Shown piece after piece: positions 17,350 to 26,848 of a stretch of 64,000 nucleotides of DNA; position 1 is the stretch's first letter, and each line of letters opens with the position of its first letter. The stretch spans positions 1 to 64,000 of the forward strand of contig NZ_JAMOLN010000001.1 in NCBI RefSeq assembly GCF_024448165.1, written 5' to 3'. The translations under genes and the position numbers were made by a program. A model generated the notes under the pieces. It saw only the letters and a program-made list of their open reading frames with translations. It ran no database searches and was not told the origin of the DNA. This stretch comes from Streptomyces longispororuber. GTDB taxonomy: Bacteria; Actinomycetota; Actinomycetes; Streptomycetales; Streptomycetaceae.

Positions 17350-19107
17350 TCAGCGCGAGGAGACGGGTCCGTCCGCGATGGGCCGATGTCCCTCGGAGTC
17401 GGCGGCGGCCAGGTTCCCCCTCCTTTCCCGGTGCTCATGGACGAGGCGGATCGCCATGGCGCCTTCACCGGTCGCCGAGGCCACCCGTTTCACGGAGCCG
17501 CTTCGGACGTCGCCGGCGGCGAAGACCCCGGGAAGGGTGGTCTCCAGCAGCATCGGATCGCGGCCCAGCGCGGCCAACTGATCCGCATCGGCCACCGCCT
17601 GGGCGTCGGCGCCGGTGAGGACGAAGCCCTTCTCGTCCAGAGCCAGCACACCCCTGAGCCAGTCGGTGCGCGGCCGGGCTCCGATGAACACGAACAGCGC
17701 TGCGGCCCGCAGCTCGCGGTGCTCACCGCTTGCGTTGTCCTCCACCGTCAGCGACTCCAGTCTCTCCCTCCCACCGGCGCCGCGTACTTCGGTGTGGAGC
17801 AACACCTCGATCTTGGGGTGCTGTTCCACCTGGTCCACCAGGTAGCGGGACATGTCGGCGTTGAGGTCACCGCCCCGGACGAGGAGGTGAACCCTGGGCG
17901 CGTGGTTGGCGAGGAACAGCGCAGCCTGCCCGGCGGAGTTCCCGCCGCCGACCACGGCCACCGGATCCGCCTGGCAGAGACTGGCCTCGTGGACCGTCGC
18001 CGCGTAGTAGACACTGGTGCCTTCCAGGCGGTCGAGGCCCGGCACTTCGAGCCTGCGGTACAACACGCCCGAGGTGAGCACCACGGCGCCCGCTCGGACC
18101 CGGGACCCGTCCGTGAAGGTGACGGCGTACTCATGGTCCTGCGGGATGAGCCCGCTGACCTCCGCCGGCACCATGAGACGGGCACCGAACTTGTGGGCCT
18201 GGAGCACCGCGCGTTCGATGAGCTCGCCCCCGGAGATGCCCGATGGGAAGCCGAGATAGTTTTCGATGCGTGACGAGGTGGCAGCCTGGCCCCCGGTGGC
18301 GACCGCGTCGACGGTGACCGTGGTGAGACCGTCGGAAGCCCCGTACACGGAGGCAGCGAGTCCCGCGGGGCCGGCTCCGACGACCAGCACGTCGCACCGT
18401 CCGCCATCGGACGAGGAGGTGGGGGCAGGCAGCCCGATCAGCCGGGCGAGTTCGGCGTTGCTCGGATTGCGCAGCACCCTGTCGCCCTGCCAGAGGACCA
18501 CCGGTGTCTCCTCGGTACGGATGGCGAACCGGCGCAGTAGTGCCTCGGCCTCCTTGTCCTTCTCCAGATCCACCCAACGGTGGGGCAACCGGTTGCGTGC
18601 GGCGAACTCCCGCAGCCGCAGGGTGTCCGGTGAATAGCACGATCCCAGGATCCGGAAGCCGGCGCCGAGGCCGATGAGCAAGTATCTGCGGCCCAGGTAG
18701 GCGCGGAGGATCAGGTCGCCGAGGACCGGATCGCGGCCGACCAGAGCGCGTTGCCGCTCCACCGGTACGGCCAGGATCTCGCCCGCCTGGCGCATCACGG
18801 CGGTGTCGAACGCTGCCTGCCCCTCCAGCAGCCCGAGTTCGCCGAGGAACCGGCCGGGTCCGTGCACGGCCACTGTCCGCTCGTCGGGCCCGCCCTGGTC
18901 GTGGATGATCTCGACGGACCCACTGAGGATCGCGAGGAACTCGCGGATCGGCCGGCCCTCGCGGTACAGCACCTCGCCCTCGGCGGTCCTGCGGCGTTCG
19001 CCGTGCGCTGCGAGGCTCTCGAGCTGCTCCGGCGTGAGGCGCGGGAACGCTCCGTACCGGTCAGGCGTCTCAGCGACCGCACCGTCCCTGGGCTCGGTCG
19101 TGCTCAT
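17350..19107 (-). CDS. Cyclic nucleotide-binding domain fused to a thioredoxin-reductase-like FAD oxidoreductase
   Basis: 585 residues from ATG 19107. Residues about 20-135 form a cNMP-binding (CAP_ED) beta roll (FLAILSGSVEIIHD, GRFLGELGLLEGQAAF). Residues about 140-225 look like a glutaredoxin-type insert (WVDLEKDKEAEALLRRF, TPVVLWQGDRVLRNPSN). The rest is a TrxB-like fold with FAD motif VLVVGAGPAGLAASVYG, NAD(P)H motif VAVVGGGNSAGQAALFL and FAD tail TTLPGVFAAGDVRSGSVKR. The redox CxxC of true thioredoxin reductases is absent: the segment reads YYAATVHEASLCQ, with one Cys. It probably uses flavin chemistry on another partner. Its start overlaps the stop of the UBP zinc finger gene (TGATG), so they are coupled; the thioredoxin gene lies just upstream. 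Confidence 0.88.
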   Translation of the reverse strand: MSTTEPRDGAVAETPDRYGAFPRLTPEQLESLAAHGERRRTAEGEVLYREGRPIREFLAILSGSVEIIHDQGGPDERTVAVHGPGRFLGELGLLEGQAAFDTAVMRQAGEILAVPVERQRALVGRDPVLGDLILRAYLGRRYLLIGLGAGFRILGSCYSPDTLRLREFAARNRLPHRWVDLEKDKEAEALLRRFAIRTEETPVVLWQGDRVLRNPSNAELARLIGLPAPTSSSDGGRCDVLVVGAGPAGLAASVYGASDGLTTVTVDAVATGGQAATSSRIENYLGFPSGISGGELIERAVLQAHKFGARLMVPAEVSGLIPQDHEYAVTFTDGSRVRAGAVVLTSGVLYRRLEVPGLDRLEGTSVYYAATVHEASLCQADPVAVVGGGNSAGQAALFLANHAPRVHLLVRGGDLNADMSRYLVDQVEQHPKIEVLLHTEVRGAGGRERLESLTVEDNASGEHRELRAAALFVFIGARPRTDWLRGVLALDEKGFVLTGADAQAVADADQLAALGRDPMLLETTLPGVFAAGDVRSGSVKRVASATGEGAMAIRLVHEHRERRGNLAAADSEGHRPIADGPVSSR

Positions 19108-19370
19108 CAGACCAGGGCCTCGTGAACGAAGCACCAGCGCCAGTCCTCTCCCGGCTCGAAGGACCGCACGACGGGGTGGCCGACGGTTCCCGCGTGCTGT
19201 CGAGCGTGCTTGTGAGGAGAGGAGTCGCAGCAGCCGACGTGCCCGCAGGTGAGACAGAGGCGCAGGTGCACCCACGGGGAATGCTCCTTGAGGCACTCCT
19301 CGCAGCCGTCGGGGGTGCGCGGGGTCACTGGGCGCACCATCGCCAGGTGGGGGTCGGGAAGCGTGGCCAT
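19107..19370 (-). CDS. UBP-type zinc finger protein
   Basis: 87 residues made of a single ZnF-UBP domain: CEECLKEHSPWVHLRLCLTC, then GHVGCCDSSPHKHARQHAG and WRWCFVHE, giving the Cys/His zinc ligands in family order. In eukaryotes the fold binds ubiquitin C-termini; bacterial stand-alone copies are common in actinobacteria and frequently sit beside the cNMP/TrxR fusion, as here. The stop codon overlaps the next start by one base, so the pair is co-translated. A role as a redox or zinc partner of that enzyme is inference. Confidence 0.88.
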   Translation of the reverse strand: MATLPDPHLAMVRPVTPRTPDGCEECLKEHSPWVHLRLCLTCGHVGCCDSSPHKHARQHAGTVGHPVVRSFEPGEDWRWCFVHEALV

Positions 19371-19457
19371 GAGGGTCTCCTTCGGGGAATGAGTCTGATC
19401 GGCCGCAGCCCGTGGGGTTCGGATGCGTGGGGGTCCCAGATCACCTCGCCATCGGAT

Positions 19458-19916
19458 TCACTCTCCTGCCGTCGTGTGCCGGCCCTCCATCGCCTGCTCG
19501 ACCCACGAGCGCAGAGCGTGCGCTGGTGCCGCGCCGGCCTTTCGGGCGATCGTCTCGCCCTTGTCCAGGACGAGGAGGGTCGGCACGGCCTGCACTTCGA
19601 AGCGCCGACTGAGCCGTGGGTTCTTGTCGATGTCGACCTTGGCGAGCTTGATCCGTCCGGCGAGGTCGCGGGCGACCTCTTCGAGGGCGGGGCTGACCAT
19701 GCGGCAGGGGCCGCACCACGTGGCCCAGAGGTCGACGACGACGGGCACGGTGGCCTGCTCGACGACCTCGGCGAAGTCGTCGTCGCCCGCGTCCACGAGC
19801 CAGGGCAGGGGTTGCTTGCATCGGCCGCACCTGGGTCGTCCCTCGGCGGCCACGGGAATCCGGTTGCCGCGCCCGCAGTTGGGGCAGGTCACCGTCGTCG
19901 TCCGGGTGGTGCTCAC
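19458..19916 (-). CDS. trxC: Thioredoxin with N-terminal zinc ribbon (Trx2/TrxC type)
   Basis: 152 residues. The N-terminal ribbon has CPNCGRGNR and CGRCKQPLP (two CxxC pairs), as in the stress-induced Trx2/TrxC class. The thioredoxin fold has active site [23 protein letters not shown] and cis-Pro in [10 protein letters not shown]. It reduces protein disulfides in the cytoplasm. Its ATG overlaps the clpB stop by four bases, so it is the last gene of the dnaK-grpE-dnaJ-cbpM-clpB operon. The zinc-ribbon class is known to be oxidative-stress induced and resistant to overoxidation, which fits a chaperone operon. Confidence 0.93.
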   Translation of the reverse strand: MSTTRTTTVTCPNCGRGNRIPVAAEGRPRCGRCKQPLPWLVDAGDDDFAEVVEQATVPVVVDLWATWCGPCRMVSPALEEVARDLAGRIKLAKVDIDKNPRLSRRFEVQAVPTLLVLDKGETIARKAGAAPAHALRSWVEQAMEGRHTTAGE

Positions 19917-22552
19917 GCCGCCCTCGCTCCCTTCACGTCCTCGGGCTGGTCGTAGGTGACCACCAGCTCTCCGTGCTCGGCGTCGACGCGGATCTTCGCG
20001 CCGTCCTGGACGTCGCCGCGCAGCAGGGCGCGTCCGACGAGAGTCTCGACCTCGTGGGAGATGTAGCGCCGCAGCGGTCGGGCCCCGTACACCGGGTCGA
20101 AACCCTGATGGGCAATCAACTCGCGTGCCGCGTCGGTGAGTTCGACGGTGATGCGGCGATCGGCGAGGCGGTGGCGCAGCTCGTCGAACTGCAGCTCCAC
20201 GATCCGCTCGATCTGCCGCTCACCGAGCGGCCTGAACAGCACGATGTCGTCGACGCGGTTGAGGAACTCCGGACGGAAGTGCCCGCGCAGCTCGCCCATC
20301 ACCAGGGCGCGGGCGTCCGGCTTGACCTCGCCTTCGGCGGTGGCGCCGTCGAGGAGGTGCTCGGAGCCGATGTTGGACGTCATGATGATCACCGTGTTGC
20401 GGAAGTCGACGGTGCGGCCCTGAGCATCGGTGATGCGGCCGTCGTCGAGGATTTGCAACAGAGTGTTGAAGACATCGGTGTGCGCCTTCTCGATCTCGTC
20501 GAACAGCACCACCGAGTACGGCTTGCGGCGTACGGCCTCGGTGAGCTGGCCGCCCTCCTCGTAGCCCACATATCCGGGCGGTGCGCCCATGAGCCGGCTG
20601 ACGGTGTGCCGCTCCTGGTACTCGCTCATGTCGAGCCGGACCATGTTCTCCTCGGAGTCGAACAGGGCCCGGGCGAGGGTCTTGGCCAACTCGGTCTTCC
20701 CGACGCCGGTGGGACCGAGGAAGATGAACGAGCCGATGGGGCGGCGAGGGTCACGGATGCCGGAGCGGGCGCGGATGATGGCATCGGCGACGAGCTTGAC
20801 AGCCTCGTCCTGGCCGATCACGCGCTCGCGCAGGATCTCGTCGAGGCGCAGCAGTTTCTCGCGTTCGCCCTCCTGGAGACGGGCGACGGGGACGCCGGTC
20901 CAGGCGGCGACGATCTCAGCGATCTCCTCCTCGGTAACGACCTCGCGCAGCAGCCGGTTCTGCCCTTGTTTGGCAGCCAGTTGCTCCTCCTCCGCGGCAA
21001 GCCTGCGCTCCAGGTCCTGGAGGCGGCCGTAGCGGAGTTCGGCGGCGCGGTTGAGGTCGTAGGCCCGTTCGGCCTCCTCCGCATCGAGGCGGACCTGCTC
21101 CAGTTCCTGGCGCAGCTCCTGCACACGGCGGATCGCCTGCCGTTCGGCATCCCACTGGGCGTGTTTGGAGTCGGCCTCTGCGCGCAGGTCGGCCAGTTCC
21201 TTGCGCAGCTCTGCCAGGCGGGCCTCACTGGCGGGATCGGTCTCCTTCGAGAGGGCGGCGTCCTCGATCTCCAGGCGGGTGACGCGGCGGGTGATCTCGT
21301 CGAGTTCGGCGGGCATGGAGTCGATCTCGGTACGCAGCCGGGCGCACGCCTCGTCGACGAGGTCGATGGCCTTGTCGGGCAGGAACCGGTCGGTGATGTA
21401 GCGGTGGCTGAGGGTGGCCGCGGAGACCAGTGCCGTGTCCTGGATCTTCACTCCGTGGAAGACCTCCAGGCGTTCGCGCAGTCCGCGCAGGATGGAGATG
21501 GTGTCCTCCACGCCCGGCTCGTCGACCACCACCTGCTGGAAGCGGCGTTCGAGAGCGGCGTCCTTCTCGATGTGCTTGCGGTACTCGTCGAGGGTGGTGG
21601 CGCCGATCATGTGGAGTTCGCCGCGCGCGAGCATCGGCTTGAGCATGTTCCCCGCGTCCATGGCCCCTTCGGCGGCGCCCGCCCCGACGACGGTGTGGAG
21701 TTCGTCGACGAAGAGCAGGATGCCCCCCTGAGCGGCCTTGACCTCGCTAAGCACAGCCTTGAGCCGTTCCTCGAACTCACCCCGGTACTTGGCGCCGGCG
21801 ACGAGCGAGCCCATGTCGAGGGCGAACACGATCTTGTCGCGGAGCCCTTCGGGCACGTCGCCGCGGACGATGCGCTGAGCGAGACCCTCGATGATGGCGG
21901 TCTTACCGACACCGGGATCGCCGATGAGAACGGGGTTGTTCTTGGACTTGCGGCTGAGGATCTGGGTGACGCGGCGGATCTCGGAGTCCCGGCCGATGAC
22001 CGGGTCGAGGCTGCCGGTCCTTGCCTCGGCGACGAGATCGCGGCCGTACTTCTCCAGAGCCTCGTAGGCCACTTCGGGGTTGGCGGAGGTGACGCGCTGG
22101 TTCCCTCGGACCTGGGTGAGCGCGCTCAGGAACGAGTCCCTGGTGATGCCGGCCTCCTTGAGCAGGCGCCCGGCGGTGGTCGACGAGCCCTCATCCGCCA
22201 GGGCGAGCAGGAGGTGCTCCACGGACACGTACTCGTCCTTGAGGCGTTTGGCCTCCCGTTCGGCAGCATCGAGCAGGCGGGACAGACGCTGGGTGACGAA
22301 GACCTGGCCGGGGGCCGCGCCGGGGCCGGTGACCCTCGGGCGGCGGGAGAGTTCCTCGCGCACAGCCGCGCGCAGTTCGTTCGGATCGGTACCGGCCTGT
22401 TGCACCAACCGCGATATCAGACCGTCCTCCTGATCGAGGAGTGCGAGCAACAGGTGTTCCCCGTCGACCTCGGTCTGCCCCATGCCGACGGCCGCGGTCT
22501 GGGCTTCCTGGAGGGCTTCCTGGGACTTCTGGGTGAGACGGTTCATGTCCAT
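19913..22552 (-). CDS. clpB: ClpB disaggregase
   Basis: 879 residues. The N-terminal Clp repeat domain ([19 protein letters not shown]) is followed by AAA module one with Walker [10 protein letters not shown] and Walker B LFVDELH. The middle coiled-coil domain (about residues 400-530, with [20 protein letters not shown]) and AAA module two with GPTGVGKTE and [10 protein letters not shown] complete the protein. No ClpP-binding IGF loop was noticed. It extracts and refolds aggregated proteins together with DnaK, which is encoded in the same operon. The start region overlaps the end of cbpM by 10 bases; the internal ATG at 22546 (MNRLTQKSQ) is an equally good start. It is probably an accessory paralogue, since Streptomyces chromosomes carry another clpB. 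Confidence 0.96.
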   Translation of the reverse strand: MDMNRLTQKSQEALQEAQTAAVGMGQTEVDGEHLLLALLDQEDGLISRLVQQAGTDPNELRAAVREELSRRPRVTGPGAAPGQVFVTQRLSRLLDAAEREAKRLKDEYVSVEHLLLALADEGSSTTAGRLLKEAGITRDSFLSALTQVRGNQRVTSANPEVAYEALEKYGRDLVAEARTGSLDPVIGRDSEIRRVTQILSRKSKNNPVLIGDPGVGKTAIIEGLAQRIVRGDVPEGLRDKIVFALDMGSLVAGAKYRGEFEERLKAVLSEVKAAQGGILLFVDELHTVVGAGAAEGAMDAGNMLKPMLARGELHMIGATTLDEYRKHIEKDAALERRFQQVVVDEPGVEDTISILRGLRERLEVFHGVKIQDTALVSAATLSHRYITDRFLPDKAIDLVDEACARLRTEIDSMPAELDEITRRVTRLEIEDAALSKETDPASEARLAELRKELADLRAEADSKHAQWDAERQAIRRVQELRQELEQVRLDAEEAERAYDLNRAAELRYGRLQDLERRLAAEEEQLAAKQGQNRLLREVVTEEEIAEIVAAWTGVPVARLQEGEREKLLRLDEILRERVIGQDEAVKLVADAIIRARSGIRDPRRPIGSFIFLGPTGVGKTELAKTLARALFDSEENMVRLDMSEYQERHTVSRLMGAPPGYVGYEEGGQLTEAVRRKPYSVVLFDEIEKAHTDVFNTLLQILDDGRITDAQGRTVDFRNTVIIMTSNIGSEHLLDGATAEGEVKPDARALVMGELRGHFRPEFLNRVDDIVLFRPLGERQIERIVELQFDELRHRLADRRITVELTDAARELIAHQGFDPVYGARPLRRYISHEVETLVGRALLRGDVQDGAKIRVDAEHGELVVTYDQPEDVKGARAA

Positions 22553-22950
22553 GGGGGGTTTTCACTCCTCGTGCCGCGCCCTTGCAGGGCGGCTTCGAGC
22601 AGGCTGATGCGATCGAGCAGGTCGAGCACCAGGCCGATCGAGGCGTAGTTGAGGCAGAGTCCGGAGCGCAGCCGTTGGATGCGGCCGAGCACCGCCGGGG
22701 CCGTGGGATCGAACACCAGGTGCCCCGCGGCGTCGCGGTCGGCGTCGACCAGTCCGAGGGCGACGAACCGGCGGATCAGGTCAGGGTGGAGGCCCGAGCG
22801 ACGGGCCACGGCGTCCAGGGAGAGTCCGCGGACGGGCACGAGCGCGTACCGGACAGCCGTCGCGGCGGTGAGGCCGGTGCCCGTTCGTACCGGACGGTCG
22901 CCCATGCCGGCCCGGCCGGTGCCTGCCGCTCCCGCGGGTCGATCGTTCAT
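22543..22950 (-). CDS. cbpM: CbpM-like chaperone modulator (MerR-like fold)
   Basis: 135 residues. After a Gly/Arg-rich N-terminal 30 residues comes a MerR-like winged-helix segment ([20 protein letters not shown], then [17 protein letters not shown]) and a helical C-terminus ([20 protein letters not shown]). This is the layout of CbpM, which binds the J domain of CbpA-type DnaJ and regulates it; related proteins such as HspR repress dnaK operons. The start overlaps the dnaJ stop (ATGA) and its 3' end overlaps clpB. Either a J-domain inhibitor or an HspR-like autoregulator is possible; the absence of a visible HAIR palindrome upstream of dnaK favours the first. Confidence 0.82.
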   Translation of the reverse strand: MNDRPAGAAGTGRAGMGDRPVRTGTGLTAATAVRYALVPVRGLSLDAVARRSGLHPDLIRRFVALGLVDADRDAAGHLVFDPTAPAVLGRIQRLRSGLCLNYASIGLVLDLLDRISLLEAALQGRGTRSENPPWT

Positions 22951-23900
22951 CGCGTCCTCCTGGGGTCGAAGGAAGATGTGGCGGCGAGTTCCTCGAACAG
23001 TTCGCGCTCCCGATCGCCCAGGGTGGGCGGCACCATGACGCGGAGTTCGGCGTACAGGTCGCCGTCGGCGCCGCGCGGATTGGGCATGCCCTCGCCGCGC
23101 AGCCGCAGTCGCCGACCGCTGGACGAACCCGCGGGCACGGTGACCTTGGCCGTGCCACCGCCAGGGGTGGGCACGGGCACGGTCGCACCGAGGGCCGCTT
23201 CCCAGGGGGTGACGGGGACCTGGACGTGGACGTCGCGGCCGTCAAGACGGAACTGTGGGTGGGGCTGGATACGCACCCGCAGGTACAGGTCGCCTCCGGG
23301 GGCGTCACCACTCCCCCGACCACCCTCCCCCGCGAGCCGGATGCGCTGTCCGTCGGTGACGCCCGGCGGCACGTTGACCTCGTACCGCCGCGGCTGCCCG
23401 GTGGGCCCGGCGAGCGTGACGGTGCGACGGCCGCCCTTGAACGCCTCCTCCACGGTGAGCGGCAGCTCGGCCTCCTGGTCGGCTCCCGGTGCGCCGCCGC
23501 GGGCGGCGCCTGCTCCGAAGATCGAGCCGAGCAGGTCCTCGAAGTCGACACCGTCTGCTCCGAAGTCGTCGCCGAAGCCTGTGGCGTACCGGACTCGGGG
23601 GCCGCCCGCGCCCGCGGTCCTCCGGGCGCGGGAGCCACCGCCCGCCCCGGCCGCGACCCGTTCGTCAAAGTCCTCGGGGATCTTGCGGAAGTCCTCGCCG
23701 AAGCGGTCGTAACGGGCCCGGGTCTTCGGGTCTGACAGGACGCTGTATGCCTCGTTGAGGTCCTTGAAGCGTTCCTCCGCTCCCGGGTCCTTGTTGACGT
23801 CGGGGTGATATTTGCGGGCGAGCCGGCGATAGGCCTGCTGGATCTCGTCCTGGCTCGCTGTCCGGGACACGCCCAGTACCTCGTACAAGTCCTGTGCCAT
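22947..23900 (-). CDS. cbpA: DnaJ/CbpA-type J-domain co-chaperone
   Basis: 317 residues. The J domain occupies 1-70 with the catalytic HPD in [11 protein letters not shown]; a Gly/Phe-poor linker rich in Gly/Arg/Ala follows, then the two-lobed C-terminal substrate domain ([18 protein letters not shown] to the end). The four CxxCxGxG zinc repeats of housekeeping DnaJ are absent, making it the CbpA class. It delivers clients to DnaK and stimulates its ATPase. It lies between grpE (7-base gap) and cbpM (4-base overlap). The pairing with cbpM confirms the CbpA assignment. Confidence 0.93.
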   Translation of the reverse strand: MAQDLYEVLGVSRTASQDEIQQAYRRLARKYHPDVNKDPGAEERFKDLNEAYSVLSDPKTRARYDRFGEDFRKIPEDFDERVAAGAGGGSRARRTAGAGGPRVRYATGFGDDFGADGVDFEDLLGSIFGAGAARGGAPGADQEAELPLTVEEAFKGGRRTVTLAGPTGQPRRYEVNVPPGVTDGQRIRLAGEGGRGSGDAPGGDLYLRVRIQPHPQFRLDGRDVHVQVPVTPWEAALGATVPVPTPGGGTAKVTVPAGSSSGRRLRLRGEGMPNPRGADGDLYAELRVMVPPTLGDRERELFEELAATSSFDPRRTR

Positions 23901-23906
23901 GACGGG

Positions 23907-24527
23907 TCACTCCCGCTTCGCGACAGTCACGGCGGCGGGCCTGAGCTGCCGTTCGCCGTCCCCGTATCCGGGGCGCAGCACGTCGACGACCGTGCCCGGC
24001 GAGGCGTCGGGGTCCTGGACGACGCCGATCACCTCGTGCCGGGCCGGGTCGAAGGCGACGCCGTTCTCCGCGTGCCGCGGGTAGCCGAGCAGTTCGAGAA
24101 CGTTCACCGCCTGGTCGCGGACGGCTCGAACGCCCTCCACGACCGGGCCCGCGTCGGCGCCGGCGTGGGTCAGGGCGAGTTCGAGGTTGTCGAGGACGGG
24201 CAGGAAGGCGGCGGCTGTACGGGAACGCTCGGCGGTGCGCTCCCGCTCCAGTTCCCTGACGTGGCGCTTGCGCAGGTTGTCGAGGTCGGCGAGCGCGCGA
24301 CGCCAGCGGTCCTCCAGTTCCTTGAGCTCGGCCGTGTACTCGTCCTCGGACGGTGCGGGGCCGCCGCCGGCCCCGCCGAGGTCGGGTTGCTCGTCCGTGG
24401 CAGGCCCGCGACCCGCCGGCGGAACCGCGGGTGGCGAAGCGCCGGGAAGAGGACCTGCGGCGTCCTCCGAAGCCGGATCGGTGTGGTCGGGTCCGGCCGG
24501 GTCAGGCTGGTTGGGGTGGATCGGCAT
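23907..24527 (-). CDS. grpE: GrpE nucleotide exchange factor
   Basis: 206 residues. A long acidic/Pro-rich N-terminal tail (about 70 residues) precedes the coiled-coil ELKELEDRWRRALADLDNL with RKRHVRELERERT. The C-terminal beta domain (GVAFDPARHEVIGVVQDPDA, then GTVVDVLRPGYGDGERQLRP) is the DnaK-contacting wing. It releases ADP from DnaK. It starts 10 bases after the dnaK stop, within the chaperone operon. Confidence 0.93.
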   Translation of the reverse strand: MPIHPNQPDPAGPDHTDPASEDAAGPLPGASPPAVPPAGRGPATDEQPDLGGAGGGPAPSEDEYTAELKELEDRWRRALADLDNLRKRHVRELERERTAERSRTAAAFLPVLDNLELALTHAGADAGPVVEGVRAVRDQAVNVLELLGYPRHAENGVAFDPARHEVIGVVQDPDASPGTVVDVLRPGYGDGERQLRPAAVTVAKRE

Positions 24528-24536
24528 AGCGGTGCC

Positions 24537-26429
24537 TCAGTCCTTGTCGAACTCGGCGTCGATGACGTCGTCGCCACTGCCGCTCGTGGGACCGCCGGTG
24601 GTGGCGTCCTGCCCCGGGCCACCCGTGTCGGCGGCGCCCTGGTGGGCCGCCAGCCCCGCGAGCAACTGCTGGAGTTCGGAGGTCAGGGGCCGCACGCGTT
24701 CGACGTCCGCCTCTTCCTTGACCGCCGCCCGGGCATCGGACACGAGCATCTCGGCGCGTGCCTTTTCGTGCGCGGGCGCCGCGTCGCCCAGTTCCGCGAG
24801 GCGCTTCTCGACCTGGTAAGCCACGGCGTCGAGCTCGTTGCGGGCGTCGACGGCCTCGCGGAGTGCCTGGTCCTGGCCCTGGTTCCGCTCGGCCTCCTGG
24901 ACCATGCGTTCGACCTCACTGCGGTCCAGGTTGGAGCTCTCGCTGATCGTGATGCCCTGTTCCTTGCCGGTGTCCTGATCGCGGGCCGTGACGTTGAGGA
25001 TCCCGTTGGCGTCGATGTCGAAGGTGACCTCGATGTGCGCTTCGCCCCGCGGCGCCGGCCGGATGTCGGTGAGCTGGAACTTCCCCAGCACCCGGTTGTC
25101 GGCGGCCAGCTCGCGCTCGCCCTGGAGGACGACGATGTCGACGGCGGGCTGGTTGTCCTCGGCCGTGGAGAAGGTCTCGGAGCGGCGCACCGGGATGGTG
25201 GTGTTCCGCTCGATGATCTTCGTCATCACGCCGCCACGTGTCTCGACCCCCAGCGACAGAGGGGTGACATCGAGCAGCAGGACGTCCTTGACCTCACCCT
25301 TGAGCACCCCGGCCTGGATCGCGGCGCCCAGGGCCACGACCTCATCGGGGTTGACGCTCATGTTGGGTTCCTTGCCGCCGGTCAGTCGGCGCACGAGGGC
25401 CTGAACGGCGGGGATACGTGTGGAACCGCCGACGAGGATGACCTCGTCGATGTCGCTCTCGCCGACCTTGGCATCGGTCATGGCCTGCTGGACTGGTCCG
25501 AGGCACCGCTCCACCAGGTCGCTGGTGATCTGTTCGAAGGTGGACCGCATGATCGAGTCGGTGAGGTGCTTGGGGCCCGAGGCGTCGGCCGTGATGAACG
25601 GCAGGCTGACCTGCGTCTGTGTCACCGAACTCAGCTCGGTCTTGGCCTTCTCCGCCGCCTCGAACAGTCGCTGCAAGGCCTGCGGGTCCTTGCGCAGGTC
25701 GATGCCGTTCTCCTTCTGGAAGCCGTCCGCGAGGTGATCCACCAGACGCCGGTCGAAGTCGTCGCCGCCCAGGTGGCTGTCACCGGCGGTGGAGCGCACC
25801 TCCACCACGCCGTCGCCGACGTCGAGGATGCTCACGTCGAAGGTGCCGCCGCCCAGGTCGAAGACGAGGACGGTCTCGTGCTGCTGCTTGTCCATGCCGT
25901 ATGCGAGGGCTGCGGCTGTCGGCTCATTGATGATCCGCAGCACCTCCAGTCCGGCTATCCGACCGGCGTCCTTGGTGGCCGTGCGCTGGGCGTCGTTGAA
26001 GTAGGCGGGAACCGTGATGACCGCCTCAGTGACCCGTTCCCCCAGCTGCTTTGAGGCGTCCTCGGTGAGTTTGCGCAGCACTTGGGCGCTGATCTCTTCA
26101 GGCGCGTACAACTTGTCGCGCACCTTGAAGCGGGCCTCCCCGCCGTCGCCCTCGACGACGTCGTACGCGACCGCCCTGGCCTCGTCGGAGATCTCATCGA
26201 AGTGCCGACCGATGAACCGCTTGGCCGAGTAAATGGTCCCCTTGGGGTTGAGAATCGCCTGGCGCCGGGCCATCTGGCCCACCAGACGCTCGCCGTTGTC
26301 GGTGAAGGCCACTACAGATGGTGTCGTGCGGTTGCCCTCGCTGTTGGGCACCACGGACGGCTCGCCGCCCTCCCACACGGCGATCACCGAGTTCGTGGTA
26401 CCCAGGTCGATACCCACTGCCTTGGCCAT
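24537..26429 (-). CDS. dnaK: DnaK (Hsp70) chaperone
   Basis: 630 residues from ATG 26429, preceded by GGGAGGAG at a good distance; the longer open frame to 26477 lacks Hsp70 similarity before [14 protein letters not shown]. The ATPase domain shows [22 protein letters not shown] and [15 protein letters not shown]. The substrate domain begins near [17 protein letters not shown], with [14 protein letters not shown]. The tail ends [11 protein letters not shown]. It heads the stress operon dnaK-grpE-cbpA-cbpM-clpB-trxC. The standard Streptomyces dnaK operon has hspR as last gene and a separate clpB, so this arrangement marks an accessory, probably transferred, copy. Confidence 0.96.
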   Translation of the reverse strand: MAKAVGIDLGTTNSVIAVWEGGEPSVVPNSEGNRTTPSVVAFTDNGERLVGQMARRQAILNPKGTIYSAKRFIGRHFDEISDEARAVAYDVVEGDGGEARFKVRDKLYAPEEISAQVLRKLTEDASKQLGERVTEAVITVPAYFNDAQRTATKDAGRIAGLEVLRIINEPTAAALAYGMDKQQHETVLVFDLGGGTFDVSILDVGDGVVEVRSTAGDSHLGGDDFDRRLVDHLADGFQKENGIDLRKDPQALQRLFEAAEKAKTELSSVTQTQVSLPFITADASGPKHLTDSIMRSTFEQITSDLVERCLGPVQQAMTDAKVGESDIDEVILVGGSTRIPAVQALVRRLTGGKEPNMSVNPDEVVALGAAIQAGVLKGEVKDVLLLDVTPLSLGVETRGGVMTKIIERNTTIPVRRSETFSTAEDNQPAVDIVVLQGERELAADNRVLGKFQLTDIRPAPRGEAHIEVTFDIDANGILNVTARDQDTGKEQGITISESSNLDRSEVERMVQEAERNQGQDQALREAVDARNELDAVAYQVEKRLAELGDAAPAHEKARAEMLVSDARAAVKEEADVERVRPLTSELQQLLAGLAAHQGAADTGGPGQDATTGGPTSGSGDDVIDAEFDKD

Positions 26430-26483
26430 GAGAATCTCCTCCCGGTGCGGCGGCCCTGCGCCGACTCTCCGGATCACGTTCGT

Positions 26484-26627
26484 TCAGGTTCGAGTGGAAT
26501 CTCCGCCGGTGGTACGCAGCGCCGAGCAACCGTAGGGCCTCGTCGGCGACCGCCCCGCAGCGCGTTCGGCTTCCTCGTACGTCTTGGGCGAGAAAACCGG
26601 CCTGCGAGGTTGCTCGGTCATCGCCAT
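26484..26627 (-). CDS. Possible 47-residue leader protein upstream of dnaK
   Basis: ATG 26627 (MAMTEQPRRPVFSPKTYEEA) is preceded by GAAGGACGG and ends 54 bases before dnaK. The sequence is not recognised. The first 20 residues look natural; the C-terminal half looks frame-shifted, because another frame here reads VADEALRLLGAAYHRRRF. It may be a truncated small gene in the dnaK leader. Confidence 0.3.
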   Translation of the reverse strand: MAMTEQPRRPVFSPKTYEEAERAAGRSPTRPYGCSALRTTGGDSTRT

Positions 26628-26848
26628 CGCCCCGTCCTTCCTGCCGATACCGGCGGAGGCTGCAGCTCTGTCCACGATCGCCAGCCGGGTGGCTTCGCGC
26701 CTCCACCTGACGAGTCAGAAGTGCACGGGCCCGGTAGCCCCACGAGTATGAGAGAGAAGAATCTGGACATCTCGGATGAGCCGCCCCCGAGTGGGTAGGC
26801 GTCAGAGCGATCGCCTCCCCGGAGCTCTGGGGAGAACGGAGTGATCCC
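26628..26848. other. Divergent promoter region between the dnaK operon and the PucR-type regulator
   Basis: No gene is supported. The region must hold promoters for both directions. I looked for the HspR HAIR palindrome (CTTGAGT-N7-ACTCAAG) and for CIRCE and saw neither. No GGGTAC-type sigma-B site is present on the dnaK side. Confidence 0.35.

Noticed and set aside
19973-22648. Plus-strand open frame of 891 codons opposite clpB
   Set aside because: Antisense shadow of clpB with no motif; ClpB on the minus strand has complete AAA motifs.
23805-26054. Plus-strand open frame of 749 codons opposite dnaK/grpE
   Set aside because: Shadow of the chaperone genes; composition is not protein-like.
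26430-26848. HspR (HAIR) or CIRCE operator in front of dnaK
   Set aside because: No CTTGAGT-N7-ACTCAAG-like or CIRCE-like dyad could be found in either orientation.
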